DNA of 64,000 bases, from NCBI GenBank assembly GCA_921293015.1, contig OV121081.1, positions 72,061,022 to 72,125,021 on the forward strand, read 5' to 3'. The DNA comes from Phorcus lineatus. Lineage: Eukaryota; Mollusca; Gastropoda; Trochida; Trochidae. Position numbers and translations under genes: made by a program. The notes beneath the pieces were generated by a model. That model saw nothing but the letters and a program-made list of their open reading frames with translations. It had not been told where the DNA came from and did no database searches. This document shows, in pieces, positions 48,501 to 58,194 of the stretch; within the stretch, counting starts at the first letter, position 1, and the number at the start of each line of letters is the position of its first letter.

Positions 48501-50964
48501 TGTCCAGAAAACAGATAAAATAGGAAAGAAATCTAACATTTCTTCTTACATTTCTCTGTCAGGTGTGCAAGCATCAAATGCTTCTCCTGGAACACCTGCT
48601 TTCATGCCATCAAAATCAAAATCTGCAATGGATCATGATTTCCCTGTTAAACTAAGACAAGCAACTGAAACTCTAGAACCATTTGCATCATCTTCAAAGG
48701 TAGACAGAGAAACAGGACACAGACTTGAATATGATAATTGTCAGAATTGTAAGACGGAGTATCTTAAGAATAGGGAATTTCCCCATAAGTGCCGGTATCA
48801 AAAAGATGAACGTGCAGATGATGAGAAATCACTGTATAGAAACAGAGCAACACAAGGAATGACATTATGTGCACATTGTCTGGGCCAGTTCGAGAGCAAG
48901 CAGCAGTTGATGGATCACATGTACTCCAAGACTCTTGCTTCACTTCCACTACTCACCTGCTTATACTGTTCTTCAGTCCTACAGAACAAGTGTGCACTCA
49001 AGGCACATATAAACCTCCACATGACCACCTTCAGTTCGCCCTCTGCATGTCCAGAATGTGGCCTTCTTTTCTCAAAGCAGGAAAAGTTTAGGAAACATGT
49101 TGTGGACAGTTGCTTTCATAACAACAGAGTTGCGTGCTTCAAATGCATCACCTGTAAGAACGACATTCCTTTGAAAGACTACCTTCACCACCTTTTGAAG
49201 GGACATTCTTGGACTGGAACCTGTCTGTGGTGTGGAAAAGCGGGCATTCCAAAGGCTGATATCAAGGATCATTATGGAGACCATTTAGAAGTTCTCACAA
49301 TGAACCTCATCACTTACCGTTTCTTCTGTTATTACTGTCCTGGAACAAATTTGTATCATTTCAGCAATATGGATGATCTACTTGCTCATTTATTAACTGA
49401 TCATGAGAATGTCGTGGTACTCAAAGGCACTAAAAAGGGTGAACAAGCAAAAAACAAGTTGTTCCGGGAAAATGTTGCGCAAACAAAAGTAGATAAGGTA
49501 AATCTTTCAAGAAAGAGGAAACACTGTGCCAGTGAATGCACTGAGACTGTTTCAAAGAGATCAAAAACTGTAAAAAATGGGTGCAATAGGACACAAAAGG
49601 CAACAAACACTTTGCAGTCAGAAGTGGAAAAAGCCTGTCCAGTAGATAAGCAAAATGTACCTGTTGATTTTATCATTTCCAGTGGAAGTGATTTTCAAGA
49701 AATGGCAGAACATGAACCTGCTGCAAAGGTGTCTCCAACTTCTGCAATCTTCTCTAGTGGCTTGCATGAAACACACACAGATTTGGAGAAGGAAACTGAT
49801 GATGGTGTCAAAATCATATGTGACCATTTGCAGGAAGAAACAGTTGATGATGTCAACCTCTCATCTTCGAGACTTCTTGAACATGACACAGCTGCTGATG
49901 TTAAAAACAATGCCATTGAAATGTCATCTCGTCAGGAGGAAGAACTTGTGATAACATTTCTAAATAGGAATGATAAATCAAGTGATGCTGTTGGAGTCTT
50001 TCCCCCCAGTTTGCAAAACAAACCCATTCACATCACTGATAGTACATCTATTAATTTGAATGAAGAAGCAATTGATGCTTCTGGTGCTTCCTCTCTTGAT
50101 GTTCCAAATGATGTCCAAGAAAAACACACTCTTTTCCCCAAAAACACAACTGCTGATCTAGATGAAGATTCTAATGATGGACCTAAAATTGTCTCTGTTA
50201 AGGGGGAGGACCCAATTTATTTTGTCAAGGACACATCTTCACATTTAAATGAAGGTCATCAAAGTTTTAACAATGATCAAATAGAGAAAGATCAAAAGAT
50301 AAGATGTGCTCAAGGAAACCAAATGTATGATAGACTCGCCCAGAACATTTTGGACGGGACACTACCGAAACCTGTGATAAGACTGAAGCGAATATATCAC
50401 AGATTTTTTTTCAACTGTACTTTGTGTGAAGATAAAAGATATCTGTATGTGAAGTGGATGATGAGACATTACAGAAAATTTCACCCAGAAGCTCTGATGA
50501 ACAGAACTGCAAATCACTCAGAAAAAGGCTTAAACTGCAAAGTAGATAGTGATATGGAAAAGGAGCAAACTGCAATGAATGTTGAACATCCCCAGCTTGT
50601 ACAGTCAGGCAGTTCTTCAACCTGGTCACAATGTCATTCAAGTTTATTGCCCGACACCTCATCATGCTCACCTGTGATATCTTCAACTTCAGAAACCAGT
50701 TTACTTTTTGCCTCAACTTCATCAGTTTTAAGAATCCCAAATAATACCTCTGTCTGTTCAGATATTACAAACCCTACAGTTGTCACATCAAGCACTTTGG
50801 ATTCTACTGAAATATCTCTCCAAACACAACTTCAACAACAAAGTTTTCTAGGTGAAGAAAATGATGCCTTGATGAACAGAAAAAAACTGTTCTCCTCGTG
50901 CAATACTCTCCAACAAAACTGCCCAATGCACCATCAGCTTATATCCAGGATAATCCTGCCCTGA
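45598..50964 (+). CDS. Zinc-finger gene 2, paralogue of gene 1, 1788 aa
   Basis: Single long coding exon after an intron. The first finger block, residues about 238-668, contains CPECG-x(2)-F ... KHLLEECLHG ... LSCLLCKKNV, the same module as in gene 1 (CPECGKFF ... KHLQKECCH ... CGVCGAKV). A second block, residues about 1087-1270, repeats it (CPECGLLF ... KHVVDSCFHN). A last degenerate finger is near 1605-1628. Between the blocks lie two copies of a 45-residue segment around EGEILIPSF/ENEILIQGL and SUMO-type sites IKREP and IKKEG. NLS-like SRKRKH and SKRSK follow the second block. The tail has Asp/Ser-rich repeats. Its role is probably nuclear and DNA- or chromatin-binding, inferred from gene 1. 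The frame looks truncated: in-frame coding-like sequence continues after TGATGA. Confidence 0.85.
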   Translation: MMETEATEENVIMNEADVADDEEDWENGTTANTREDFLSLLSQPESSAELNFTLFESHHFSKTRSQKRKDVPSVISIDDASLTGWEDAGDKLRSCPEQFGSYVGNNSQGSAEKPSESNLAVQFNGQAGPCRSQVEHGHLSSLPGKSTVSCPVLKLRGKDEPGKLVLQATGENGEAFAIYLNEDKNDCQEDAASDFNDEIGLSSMVPSIRIGELPQSKIVPSGDVVPNVSYKDNDTQRYILECPGCKCKFVDLVQYILHLEKDTGKLFNMHGVRCDKMIQSQNICQVACHLKHHLHQNFKAPLKSSKLEFPMFIYKCLICNVTFSSSVRFERHLIKNKHLRQMSKCLLCDQVVKYLNECEKYQHEATHEKPVGTFNQLLEDGLDSEQIEGQAVKYKHVATAMSKGYTEKMAVDLYEGTLTLKHQRQFCTECHIPSTNIVSHLHGIRNKAFGYRCHLCGLIIKSHCSFSAHKKLHQGESKEKIKREPFMCPECGLKFMGSWTLYIKHLLEECLHGIKVFRLSCLLCKKNVYDSVHLSRHMESHIAEFFHCVVCRQGFAQMKILINHHRQKHGNALSQVETVSLRHCLHCPATLRDKKQEEDHIKKHVKESLSKARFEFVCLECEGTAFENKDVLIEHKINKHLKGHYCKSCLKAFLSFERFQQHVSELHQKDEPGGGVTETLEQKEQKTITSTTSLLMKTEYKIEIDIATMKNTSPSINPQTTSTQVNDTQTQKGPLPDSVSQLCGMRNIEIKKEGTLIADAHMNPTSPTQCPRSDITVNTCAMQEDESHTALSDTASVIAISGSQSASSIFEAPKEDMEEGEILIPSFKQKQHTLTSHRRQERIFKDGEIGTPCYNSFSQKSLPDKPTTTTNNSDSVLAITETQSTISSFDKPNKEFDENEILIQGLKSLKHKTHTITSPSGQDCSKQRLKIMLIKSPLGAKATSAPTESSTKPQQHNVQPKRPFIISVVQKTDKIGKKSNISSYISLSGVQASNASPGTPAFMPSKSKSAMDHDFPVKLRQATETLEPFASSSKVDRETGHRLEYDNCQNCKTEYLKNREFPHKCRYQKDERADDEKSLYRNRATQGMTLCAHCLGQFESKQQLMDHMYSKTLASLPLLTCLYCSSVLQNKCALKAHINLHMTTFSSPSACPECGLLFSKQEKFRKHVVDSCFHNNRVACFKCITCKNDIPLKDYLHHLLKGHSWTGTCLWCGKAGIPKADIKDHYGDHLEVLTMNLITYRFFCYYCPGTNLYHFSNMDDLLAHLLTDHENVVVLKGTKKGEQAKNKLFRENVAQTKVDKVNLSRKRKHCASECTETVSKRSKTVKNGCNRTQKATNTLQSEVEKACPVDKQNVPVDFIISSGSDFQEMAEHEPAAKVSPTSAIFSSGLHETHTDLEKETDDGVKIICDHLQEETVDDVNLSSSRLLEHDTAADVKNNAIEMSSRQEEELVITFLNRNDKSSDAVGVFPPSLQNKPIHITDSTSINLNEEAIDASGASSLDVPNDVQEKHTLFPKNTTADLDEDSNDGPKIVSVKGEDPIYFVKDTSSHLNEGHQSFNNDQIEKDQKIRCAQGNQMYDRLAQNILDGTLPKPVIRLKRIYHRFFFNCTLCEDKRYLYVKWMMRHYRKFHPEALMNRTANHSEKGLNCKVDSDMEKEQTAMNVEHPQLVQSGSSSTWSQCHSSLLPDTSSCSPVISSTSETSLLFASTSSVLRIPNNTSVCSDITNPTVVTSSTLDSTEISLQTQLQQQSFLGEENDALMNRKKLFSSCNTLQQNCPMHHQLISRIILP

Positions 50965-51670
50965 TGAAGCGGACAAGTGATCTTTCCACTTGGGAACAGT
51001 AGATATCAAATTCAGAGTTCAAAACTTCTGAAACCTGCACAAAGAAGCTTTGATGTAAACGAAAGTCAAGAACAAAAAAAAGAAAGAAGTCACATCCTTA
51101 TGGAAAGTGATATGGCTGGAAGAAAGGTTTAAGCAGTGTCTAGAGAAGTTACCAGAAAACAATCAACTCAAACCAAGGCAGACATGCACATAACGGAAGG
51201 TGTGCTCATGAGCAGTCAGGAAAATTCTGTTGGCCTGCCTTATTCTGACAAAAGTAATAAAAATGACGTTATTGTCATAGATTCCTTCAATCCAGAAATC
51301 ACAAATAATTTAGAGTTACCATTTTGTGGCAAAAGTCAACAACTTGATGACCACCCCATTATTAAGGATTCGTAAATCCAGAAACCACAAATCATTGAGA
51401 TATGTGACTCTGACATAGTCAGCAACTTGATTACGTTTTCATTGTTAAGAATTCCTTTAAAGTTCTTGAAACTCACAAATAATGGATATTTGCTGCTTGG
51501 TATTGACAAAGGTCAAGAATGTGATTATTGAATGATTGTAAAAGATTCCTCAGATCCTTAAAACATTAATGCTCTTTTGTAACAATGATCAACAACATTC
51601 TGACCTATTTGTTGTCAGGATTCCTTTGCTACTGAAATCACAGAAAACCTTAGACAAAGACAAAATGAAG
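50965..51670 (+). pseudogene. Decayed former C-terminal tail of zinc-finger gene 2
   Basis: Past the double stop TGATGA (50962-50967) the same frame stays open except for TAA at 51130 and 51373. It contains Asn/Asp/Ser-rich sequence with SIM-like cores (DVIVIDS, IIEICDSD). Five degenerate repeats of a block like ATTGTNAAGGATTCCTT-N-AATCCAGAAATCACAAA start near 51268, 51357, 51441, 51533 and 51612. Related blocks already occur inside the coding tail (PIHITDS at 50026, PIYFVKD at 50214). The tail was probably coding and has been lost. Confidence 0.5.
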
Positions 51671-52428
51671 ATAAAGGCAACCTTACGTCCAAAAAAGGGC
51701 ATTGATTGTAAAGGTTTCATGCTCTTAACATACACAATTTTTGTCCATGTGCAGTGACAGAAATTAGTGAAATGTGTGTTGAAGATTTCAATGTGATTAT
51801 TTAGCATACTTTTTACGTTGTTCTTGGATATAATTTTAATATTTATAAATTGCTTCAGAACAAATTCTATTCTGACAAAAAAAATTATTTTGAAGAATTA
51901 ACTGGTTTAACTTCAAATTCATTCCTAGTCTAAAATTCAATGTTTGATTGATTTGACTTGGTTAAAGTGATTAAGTCTAAGTAAATAAGTCTAAGTAAAT
52001 GTTTTGATATGTTTTGGATGTAACTCATTTACTTGTATTAAGATTTGAACAGATGATAAAATAGCATTTCTTAAACAAAGATCGCAAGTGAAAGTTCAGA
52101 TTATTATTGTCTTGAAATTGTATAAATATTTTTAAGTTGTATTAAGGTTTGTGTTTGATAATATCTGTGCATAAAGCTATATTGTATAATTCATAGTTGT
52201 TTTTTTATAACTGATGATGTCATCAAGACCTACCAACCAAAAGTTCCAAAGATTGTCCAATTTGATACAGTGTTGCCCATTTTTTGATGAATATGATTGG
52301 CCTCGTGGAAAGAAATTGATGATACAAGAAACATTATGGTATTATAAATGTTTAGGGTTAATAATTATCCATAGTTGTAGAAACGATAATGAAGTATCAA
52401 GCAAAATCTGATGTGAACATCTGATGTT

Positions 52429-53709
52429 ATGAAACAATTAGATGGTATATTTGGGGAACACGATAAGGAAACGTGTGAGGGCAAGCTACTTGGAATATAC
52501 GATAATGATGACCAGGGACTCAATCACATCAGATTCTCTCTTTATGATGTGGCTAAAACTGAATGTGAGGATTTCCCAGAAGGAGCACTTATCAGACGTG
52601 TAAAACGAAGTGGTCAAACTAAAAGTGTTGCCGAGAAATATGCTTCAGATATATATGTGCTATATAAGTTTATCAAAGGTGTGATCCCCGCCCATGTTGT
52701 TCAAACTGATGTTCTGACTAGACAGAAATCTGTTCAAGAGAAGGTAGGACCGGAAACTCTTCCTAAAACTGACAGAGATATGATGGGGAATGTTATGTCA
52801 AAGCTTATGTTTATCCATGAAGACATGAATAAAAAGTTTGATGTTGTGTGTAAACGTTTAGCAGAATTTGAGGACAAATACAACAATGATATGGTAAAAC
52901 TTTTGGATGCATATGAAGCGAGATGCAGTGATGCAAAACACTATGAAGCTGAAAACTTGATGTTGATGTCTAGAGAAAAATCACTGAAAGCAGAAAATGT
53001 AAAACTCAACAATCAACTAAAACACAGGGAAGCTGAGTTAAAGGACGCGAGAGAAACTCTCACTACAAAGTTAAACTCTATTGACAAGAGTGTGCGTGCA
53101 GTTGATGGGAAAATGGATTGTGTAAACACAAGGAACAAACTATTGTATTCTGATACTGTAAAGCGGGGCAATCAGGAATCTGGTGTAAACTTCAACACAA
53201 CGCACAAAACTCATACTCAAATAACAAGCCCAGTACCAGCCCGTGAACTCCCGAGTTCACCAGAGGTTATTGTCCACATGGACAGTCCAATCAATCAGCT
53301 TGACGGTGATGTAACCATTATTGAAACCTCTCAACCTAAAGTTGAACGAAATGCAAGAACTGTGACATTTAACAATGAATGGAAAAAGTCTTTCAGTGGT
53401 GTCTCGAAACGAAGAAACAGACGTTTAGTGTTGAGTTACGTGAGAGCGGATACGTCCTTTGACATCATAAAGGACGCCATAGTGGAGTACGCTAAAGAAC
53501 GAGGCGTCACTATATCTAATACTAAACTTATGAAACACTGGGACCGTCCTCGCAACCCGACCTACACCATAAGGATTACCGTTCCTAGAGAGGCCTCTGA
53601 CGTCATCCTTGATGATACATGTTTCTGGCCTGAGAATGTGAACTGTCGTGAGTGGATTCCTAATCATACATGGTACGGGGACAGTGGATATGAAGGTACT
53701 GAACAGTAA
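52429..53709 (+). CDS. LINE ORF1 protein, 426 aa
   Basis: Nucleic-acid-binding structural protein of the retrotransposon. An N-terminal BEN-like or unassigned region (about 1-110) is followed by a long heptad-rich coiled coil (about 120-240). The C-terminal domain (about 325-425) has basic RRNRRLVLSYV and a FWPENVNCREW motif of the kind found in ORF1 C-terminal domains of invertebrate LINEs. No CCHC knuckle was seen. It ends one base before a possible ORF2 start (TAA T ATG). Confidence 0.75.
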   Translation: MKQLDGIFGEHDKETCEGKLLGIYDNDDQGLNHIRFSLYDVAKTECEDFPEGALIRRVKRSGQTKSVAEKYASDIYVLYKFIKGVIPAHVVQTDVLTRQKSVQEKVGPETLPKTDRDMMGNVMSKLMFIHEDMNKKFDVVCKRLAEFEDKYNNDMVKLLDAYEARCSDAKHYEAENLMLMSREKSLKAENVKLNNQLKHREAELKDARETLTTKLNSIDKSVRAVDGKMDCVNTRNKLLYSDTVKRGNQESGVNFNTTHKTHTQITSPVPARELPSSPEVIVHMDSPINQLDGDVTIIETSQPKVERNARTVTFNNEWKKSFSGVSKRRNRRLVLSYVRADTSFDIIKDAIVEYAKERGVTISNTKLMKHWDRPRNPTYTIRITVPREASDVILDDTCFWPENVNCREWIPNHTWYGDSGYEGTEQ

Positions 53710-53743
53710 TATGTTTAACTTCTTGTACATACTAATTCTTGTA

Positions 53744-56700
53744 ATGTCATTATCGCGTGTCATTACATGGAATATACGTGGTGTGACCAACTGTGCTGAG
53801 GAACTCAAGTGTAAGCTGGAAAGCTGTGATGTTTTGTTCCTGAGTGAACACTGGCTTAACGATAACCAAAAGACTATTCTAACTGATCTTGATGATGATT
53901 TTCATGTGTATGTGAAATGCCAGCAAAACCATTCTTCACCAAGAGGAGTTGGTGGTGTTGCATTGTTTATTAGGAAACAAGATAACTGTAGTGTCTCCTT
54001 ATTACATATACCAAGCAGTGAACATATACTTGGTGCTAAACTGATTATCTGTGGCACTCCGGTGTATATTGTTGGTGTGCGACTTCCATCTTCAAATGTT
54101 ATGGACAGTGTTTATGTGGACGAACTCCATAATGTTATGGATATATATGATACGTACTCATATTATGGACGAACTGTGATGCTTGGTGATCTCAATGCTG
54201 ACATTCGAACTATTTCGGAATTAAAACCTCGAGCAAAGTGTCTACAGAGAGCCTTACAAGAGCGTGACTTGATATCAGTTGTGCCACTAGACACCCAACA
54301 TACCTACACCTACACGAGTAAATGTGGACAAGTTAAAACTATGATTGATTATGTTTTTGTTAATATTGATTGTAGAAGTAGCATTGTTGGTTATTGTATT
54401 GATAATTCCATCCCATACTCTATCTCAGACCACTACCCAATATTTGTGTGTATGCATATTACTGATGATGTACCTCAACATAATTTTGGTGGTGAAAAGC
54501 TGAACTGGCGGAAGGCTAATAACATTGATTTGATGCTTTATCGTTATGAGACTGAAAATCATTTCAGATATGCCAAAATAGATGTAACTGACTACAACTC
54601 ACCAGCGGAATATCTTGAGAGTTATCATAATTTCATTCTTGACTCACTACATACCTCGGCAAATATAAGTATCCCTGCTTCTAAATTCCAATCCCACTTG
54701 AAACCCTATTGGAAGAAAGATAACTTAAAACCCTGCCATAATGCTATGCGTGGAGCTCGCAAAGAATGGGTCCATATGGGTAAACCAAGAAATAAAGACG
54801 ATGTTCTATATATAAGATATAAGCAGGCAAAAAGAATCTTTCGGAAAGAACATCGCCGATCTAAACGGAAGTCGCAAGACGACAAATTCAGGGATATCTA
54901 TGAAGCAGCTGAAGTAGATATACAGGAATACACTAGGGTAACAAAAAAGTACAAACGCAATAAGGAGCAAGTTAAGATCCTGGTGTATGATAATGAGACT
55001 AGCGATACCCAAGAATCCATCTGTAACCTATTTGCTAAGTATTTTAGGGATTTATCCCAACCATATGAAGACATCAATTTTGATTCAGATTTCACCAGTT
55101 TTGTAAATAGTTTTATTGAAGATCTTGTCACAACACATGCCACTCATGACTGTGATGATACTAGTATGCATCTATTATGCCCGTTTACATATGATGAATT
55201 ACTAAAAACCATAAAATCTTTAAAGGCGGGTAAATCGCCTGGCCCAGATCACATTGTAAATGAGCATGTCAAACTGTGTGGCAGGTCGCTCATACCTCAC
55301 CTTGTTGATTTTTATAATGATATTGTTTCTTATGAATATGTTCCAAATATGTTTAATGTTGGAAACGTACTTCCAATTCACAAAGGCCACGGTAAAAGTA
55401 AGGATAACCCGTCTCATTATAGAGGTATCACACTTACTCCTGTATTAGGTAAACTATTTGAGAGATTAATCCTCAATAGAATTGAAAATTGGGCTACAAG
55501 AGTAAAGAATTTTCCTCATCCTTTCCAGTTTGGCTTTAGAAAAGGTGCTGGAGCAGAAACAGCTTCCTTTACGCTTTTAGAAAGTATTGCCTATTACAAC
55601 GAAAGGGACACGCCCGTATACTGTGCATTTTTGGATAACGAAAAAGCTTTTGACCGAGTTTGGCTTAACGGTCTTTTTCTAAAACTGCATGATTTTGGAA
55701 TTAAAGGGAAACTGTGGAGACTTATATACATCTTATCCACATCAATGAAATCACGTATTAGCATTGGCGGACATGTCTCAGAAACCTTCGAAGTACGTCA
55801 GGGTGTTGGACAAGGACGGGTGCTATCGGCTTGGCTTTTTACGTTATACATAAATGATTTATTGAATGTTATTGATAACGCAGAGAGGGGTTTGAGCCTC
55901 CCCTGGGCCACTACTCCTGGTATCTTGCTTGCAGATGACACAACGTTATTAAGCTGTACTCCTGATGGTCTCCAATGTTTGTTGAATGTTATATTTGAAT
56001 ATGCAAGAACATGGCACCTTAAATTTAATGCTAGTAAAAGCGCCTTCCTTTTGTTTGGTGATTTTCGAAAACACACATGTCCAGATTTATTTCTTGGCGA
56101 TCAAGCTATCAACCATAAAACTGATGTCATATATGCTGGCCTGTACATTAGCACTGCTAAATCCAACTTAAGTCGTACCATTTCTATTTGTGAAAAGCTA
56201 AGGAGACTAATTAATGTAAACCACAGTCATGGTTTGTATTTTGGTGGTCTCCACCCTATGCATGCTGTGCGCATATGGGAACGCATTATACTACCATGTG
56301 GTCTATTCTCTTGCAACGTGTGGTGTCAACTATCAGCTAAAGAGTATGATATGCTCGAATGTGTACAAAAGTACTTCTGTAAAAAGGTACAAGGTTTCTC
56401 TAAACGCACGAGTTCAGTCATTGCCAGGGATTGTCTAGGCCTTGTATCGCTCCGTGCATATATTGACAAGAGGGCTATGTTGTTCCTGGGAAGACTTTTT
56501 AACACTGATGTTAGTTTTATTTTCAAACGAATATTGCAATACAGACTAGCTCAAAATGACTGTGATGTTATGTTTAGAAATATGCTGAAATGTAAGTCTT
56601 CTCCTATGCACCATATGTTAAACCTGGCCCATAAATATGATCTTACTGAATATGTTGATATGTATCGCAAATCGTCTGTGTTTATCACTAAAAATGAATG

Positions 56701-57196
56701 GTCCAAACTTGTGAATCAGAAAATTTCAATATTTGAATCAAATGATGTTACCTTTGAACTAAATTACAGGGTAAATCTCCATAGATACTCTCTTATACGT
56801 AACCAATCTGGAAATAGACTTTGGTTAATCAATCTCAATGATTCTGATTGCTTTTACGACATATCCTACCTTATTCGAGTAGGGACTTTTGCTATACAAT
56901 CTAATGAATGCCTGTGCGGCACACATGCCTATGACATTGTTAAACACATCATCTTATATTGTAAAGAAACAGTTTGTGAAAGAGATCGTCTATTTGACTC
57001 TCTCATTGATATCCTGGATGTAGAAACCTTTGTTAGTATTTGGAATGATGATGACGATGTTCTATTAAGTTTTCTACTTGGAGGTATACCAAATGATTAT
57101 GTTAAAAATCTTGATACCAATTTGTGGATCAAATGTATGAAAACAACAAGTATAGCGCTTCGTAAATGGAAGCAATTACTAAATATATGTTTCTAG
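53744..57196 (+). CDS. LINE ORF2: AP-type endonuclease plus reverse transcriptase
   Basis: The frame is open from 53648 and overlaps ORF1; I prefer the ATG at 53744 because the endonuclease starts nine residues later (another possible start is 53711). Endonuclease hallmarks: TWNIRG, SEHW, GDLNAD, IDYVFV and SDHYPI. Reverse transcriptase hallmarks: NPSHYRGITL, FQFGFRKG, AFLDNEKAFDRV (catalytic Asp), RQGVGQG and LLADDTTLL (catalytic ADD). A C-terminal Cys/His motif (CLCGTHAYDIVKHIILYC) is present. All key residues remain, so the copy could be active. It nicks target DNA and reverse-transcribes its own mRNA in the nucleus. Confidence 0.9.
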   Translation: MSLSRVITWNIRGVTNCAEELKCKLESCDVLFLSEHWLNDNQKTILTDLDDDFHVYVKCQQNHSSPRGVGGVALFIRKQDNCSVSLLHIPSSEHILGAKLIICGTPVYIVGVRLPSSNVMDSVYVDELHNVMDIYDTYSYYGRTVMLGDLNADIRTISELKPRAKCLQRALQERDLISVVPLDTQHTYTYTSKCGQVKTMIDYVFVNIDCRSSIVGYCIDNSIPYSISDHYPIFVCMHITDDVPQHNFGGEKLNWRKANNIDLMLYRYETENHFRYAKIDVTDYNSPAEYLESYHNFILDSLHTSANISIPASKFQSHLKPYWKKDNLKPCHNAMRGARKEWVHMGKPRNKDDVLYIRYKQAKRIFRKEHRRSKRKSQDDKFRDIYEAAEVDIQEYTRVTKKYKRNKEQVKILVYDNETSDTQESICNLFAKYFRDLSQPYEDINFDSDFTSFVNSFIEDLVTTHATHDCDDTSMHLLCPFTYDELLKTIKSLKAGKSPGPDHIVNEHVKLCGRSLIPHLVDFYNDIVSYEYVPNMFNVGNVLPIHKGHGKSKDNPSHYRGITLTPVLGKLFERLILNRIENWATRVKNFPHPFQFGFRKGAGAETASFTLLESIAYYNERDTPVYCAFLDNEKAFDRVWLNGLFLKLHDFGIKGKLWRLIYILSTSMKSRISIGGHVSETFEVRQGVGQGRVLSAWLFTLYINDLLNVIDNAERGLSLPWATTPGILLADDTTLLSCTPDGLQCLLNVIFEYARTWHLKFNASKSAFLLFGDFRKHTCPDLFLGDQAINHKTDVIYAGLYISTAKSNLSRTISICEKLRRLINVNHSHGLYFGGLHPMHAVRIWERIILPCGLFSCNVWCQLSAKEYDMLECVQKYFCKKVQGFSKRTSSVIARDCLGLVSLRAYIDKRAMLFLGRLFNTDVSFIFKRILQYRLAQNDCDVMFRNMLKCKSSPMHHMLNLAHKYDLTEYVDMYRKSSVFITKNEWSKLVNQKISIFESNDVTFELNYRVNLHRYSLIRNQSGNRLWLINLNDSDCFYDISYLIRVGTFAIQSNECLCGTHAYDIVKHIILYCKETVCERDRLFDSLIDILDVETFVSIWNDDDDVLLSFLLGGIPNDYVKNLDTNLWIKCMKTTSIALRKWKQLLNICF

Positions 57197-57530
57197 ATTC
57201 TCATATTCATATTTATTTATACCTATTGATATACATGTATATACTTTTTAGCATGTAACAATCATATTTGTTTGAATAATGTATTATCAACTGTATCATG
57301 CATATTTATCTTCAATTTTGGAGGAAATAAAGACGATCTATCTATGGGCCGGAGTCCACACATACTGAAATAAAGAACTTGAACTTGAGTATGCAACGTT
57401 TCTGTTTGAACATTGGCAATAATTGTAAAATTCAAAATTCATGTACATACTCTTTTGTTTTTATGAAGTTCTGAAATTAAATGAATCACATGGGTGACCT
57501 TTCTTTTGCAATTCAGTATATATATGCTAC

Positions 57531-57900
57531 GGGGCCACAGGGTCACCACATGTGTATGTAGAGTATGTACACAAGATTTCATCTCTCAAGACCTTCTGCT
57601 CCTGGTAAGATATGTCAAAATTATATTTTTTGAGTCCTGCATCTGTGGCTCTGAGTCAGGGTCAAATTCATCAAATGTATAAATGATCCCCATTAGCTGA
57701 GGTGTCTGTTTACAACATTTCAGCTTTCTGGGGCAAATGCTTCAGGAGAAGACACAAATACTCATTGGTCAAGAAGAGATATCAGCCTCTGAAAAAGAAA
57801 TTGTAAAAATGTAGGTTTTAAGTATTAGGTCCTTGTGGCTCTAACTAGGGGAAACAGGATAACAATATCCATGATTAATATCCTCATTCATCAAAGAGTC
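57531..57900 (+). repeat. Diverged copies of the GGGGCCACAGGGTCAC repeat family
   Basis: Blocks such as GGGGCCACAGGGTCACCA, TCCTGCATCTGTGGCTCT, CTTCAGGAGAAGACAC and TAGGTCCTTGTGGCTCTAACTAGGGG recur at roughly 140-150-bp intervals. They belong to the same family as 10655-10990. Confidence 0.45.
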
Positions 57901-58194
57901 TCCACAAAATAATTTCTGTTTCAACAGTCAACGTAGAAGTTGAAAAAATGAGTGCCAAAGTAACGGATTTGCAGATGAAAGCGGTGTCTGCCTTCCAGAC
58001 CTGATGAGTTATCTTGGTATAAATAATAGTTTATATTGTAAATTTTCAAATTTATTTCTTCATGTTATCAAAGATATTCTATGAAATTCATTAGACTAGT
58101 GATGAAAGATTGTTGTTTAGTGATAATCATATTTCAGCTGTAAGCAATTAAAACAAGCACTACAACCTATTCCGAGGCTGTGATGATGATCTGG

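Larger units (their letters stand above)
52214..57388 (+). mobile_element. Apparently full-length non-LTR retrotransposon (LINE)
   Basis: Two long open frames in the correct order (ORF1 then ORF2) are followed by a short 3' region with AATAAA twice (57326, 57370) and a terminal ACTTGAACTTGAG repeat. The 5' boundary is not certain; the leader extends at least from about 52214. I could not confirm a target-site duplication. Intact frames imply recent insertion, about 1.2 kb downstream of zinc-finger gene 2. Clade: CR1/Jockey/I group, not resolved. Confidence 0.8.

Noticed and set aside
52214..52411. Separate small gene upstream of LINE ORF1
   Set aside because: No recognisable domain, and it lies within the probable 5' leader of the retrotransposon.
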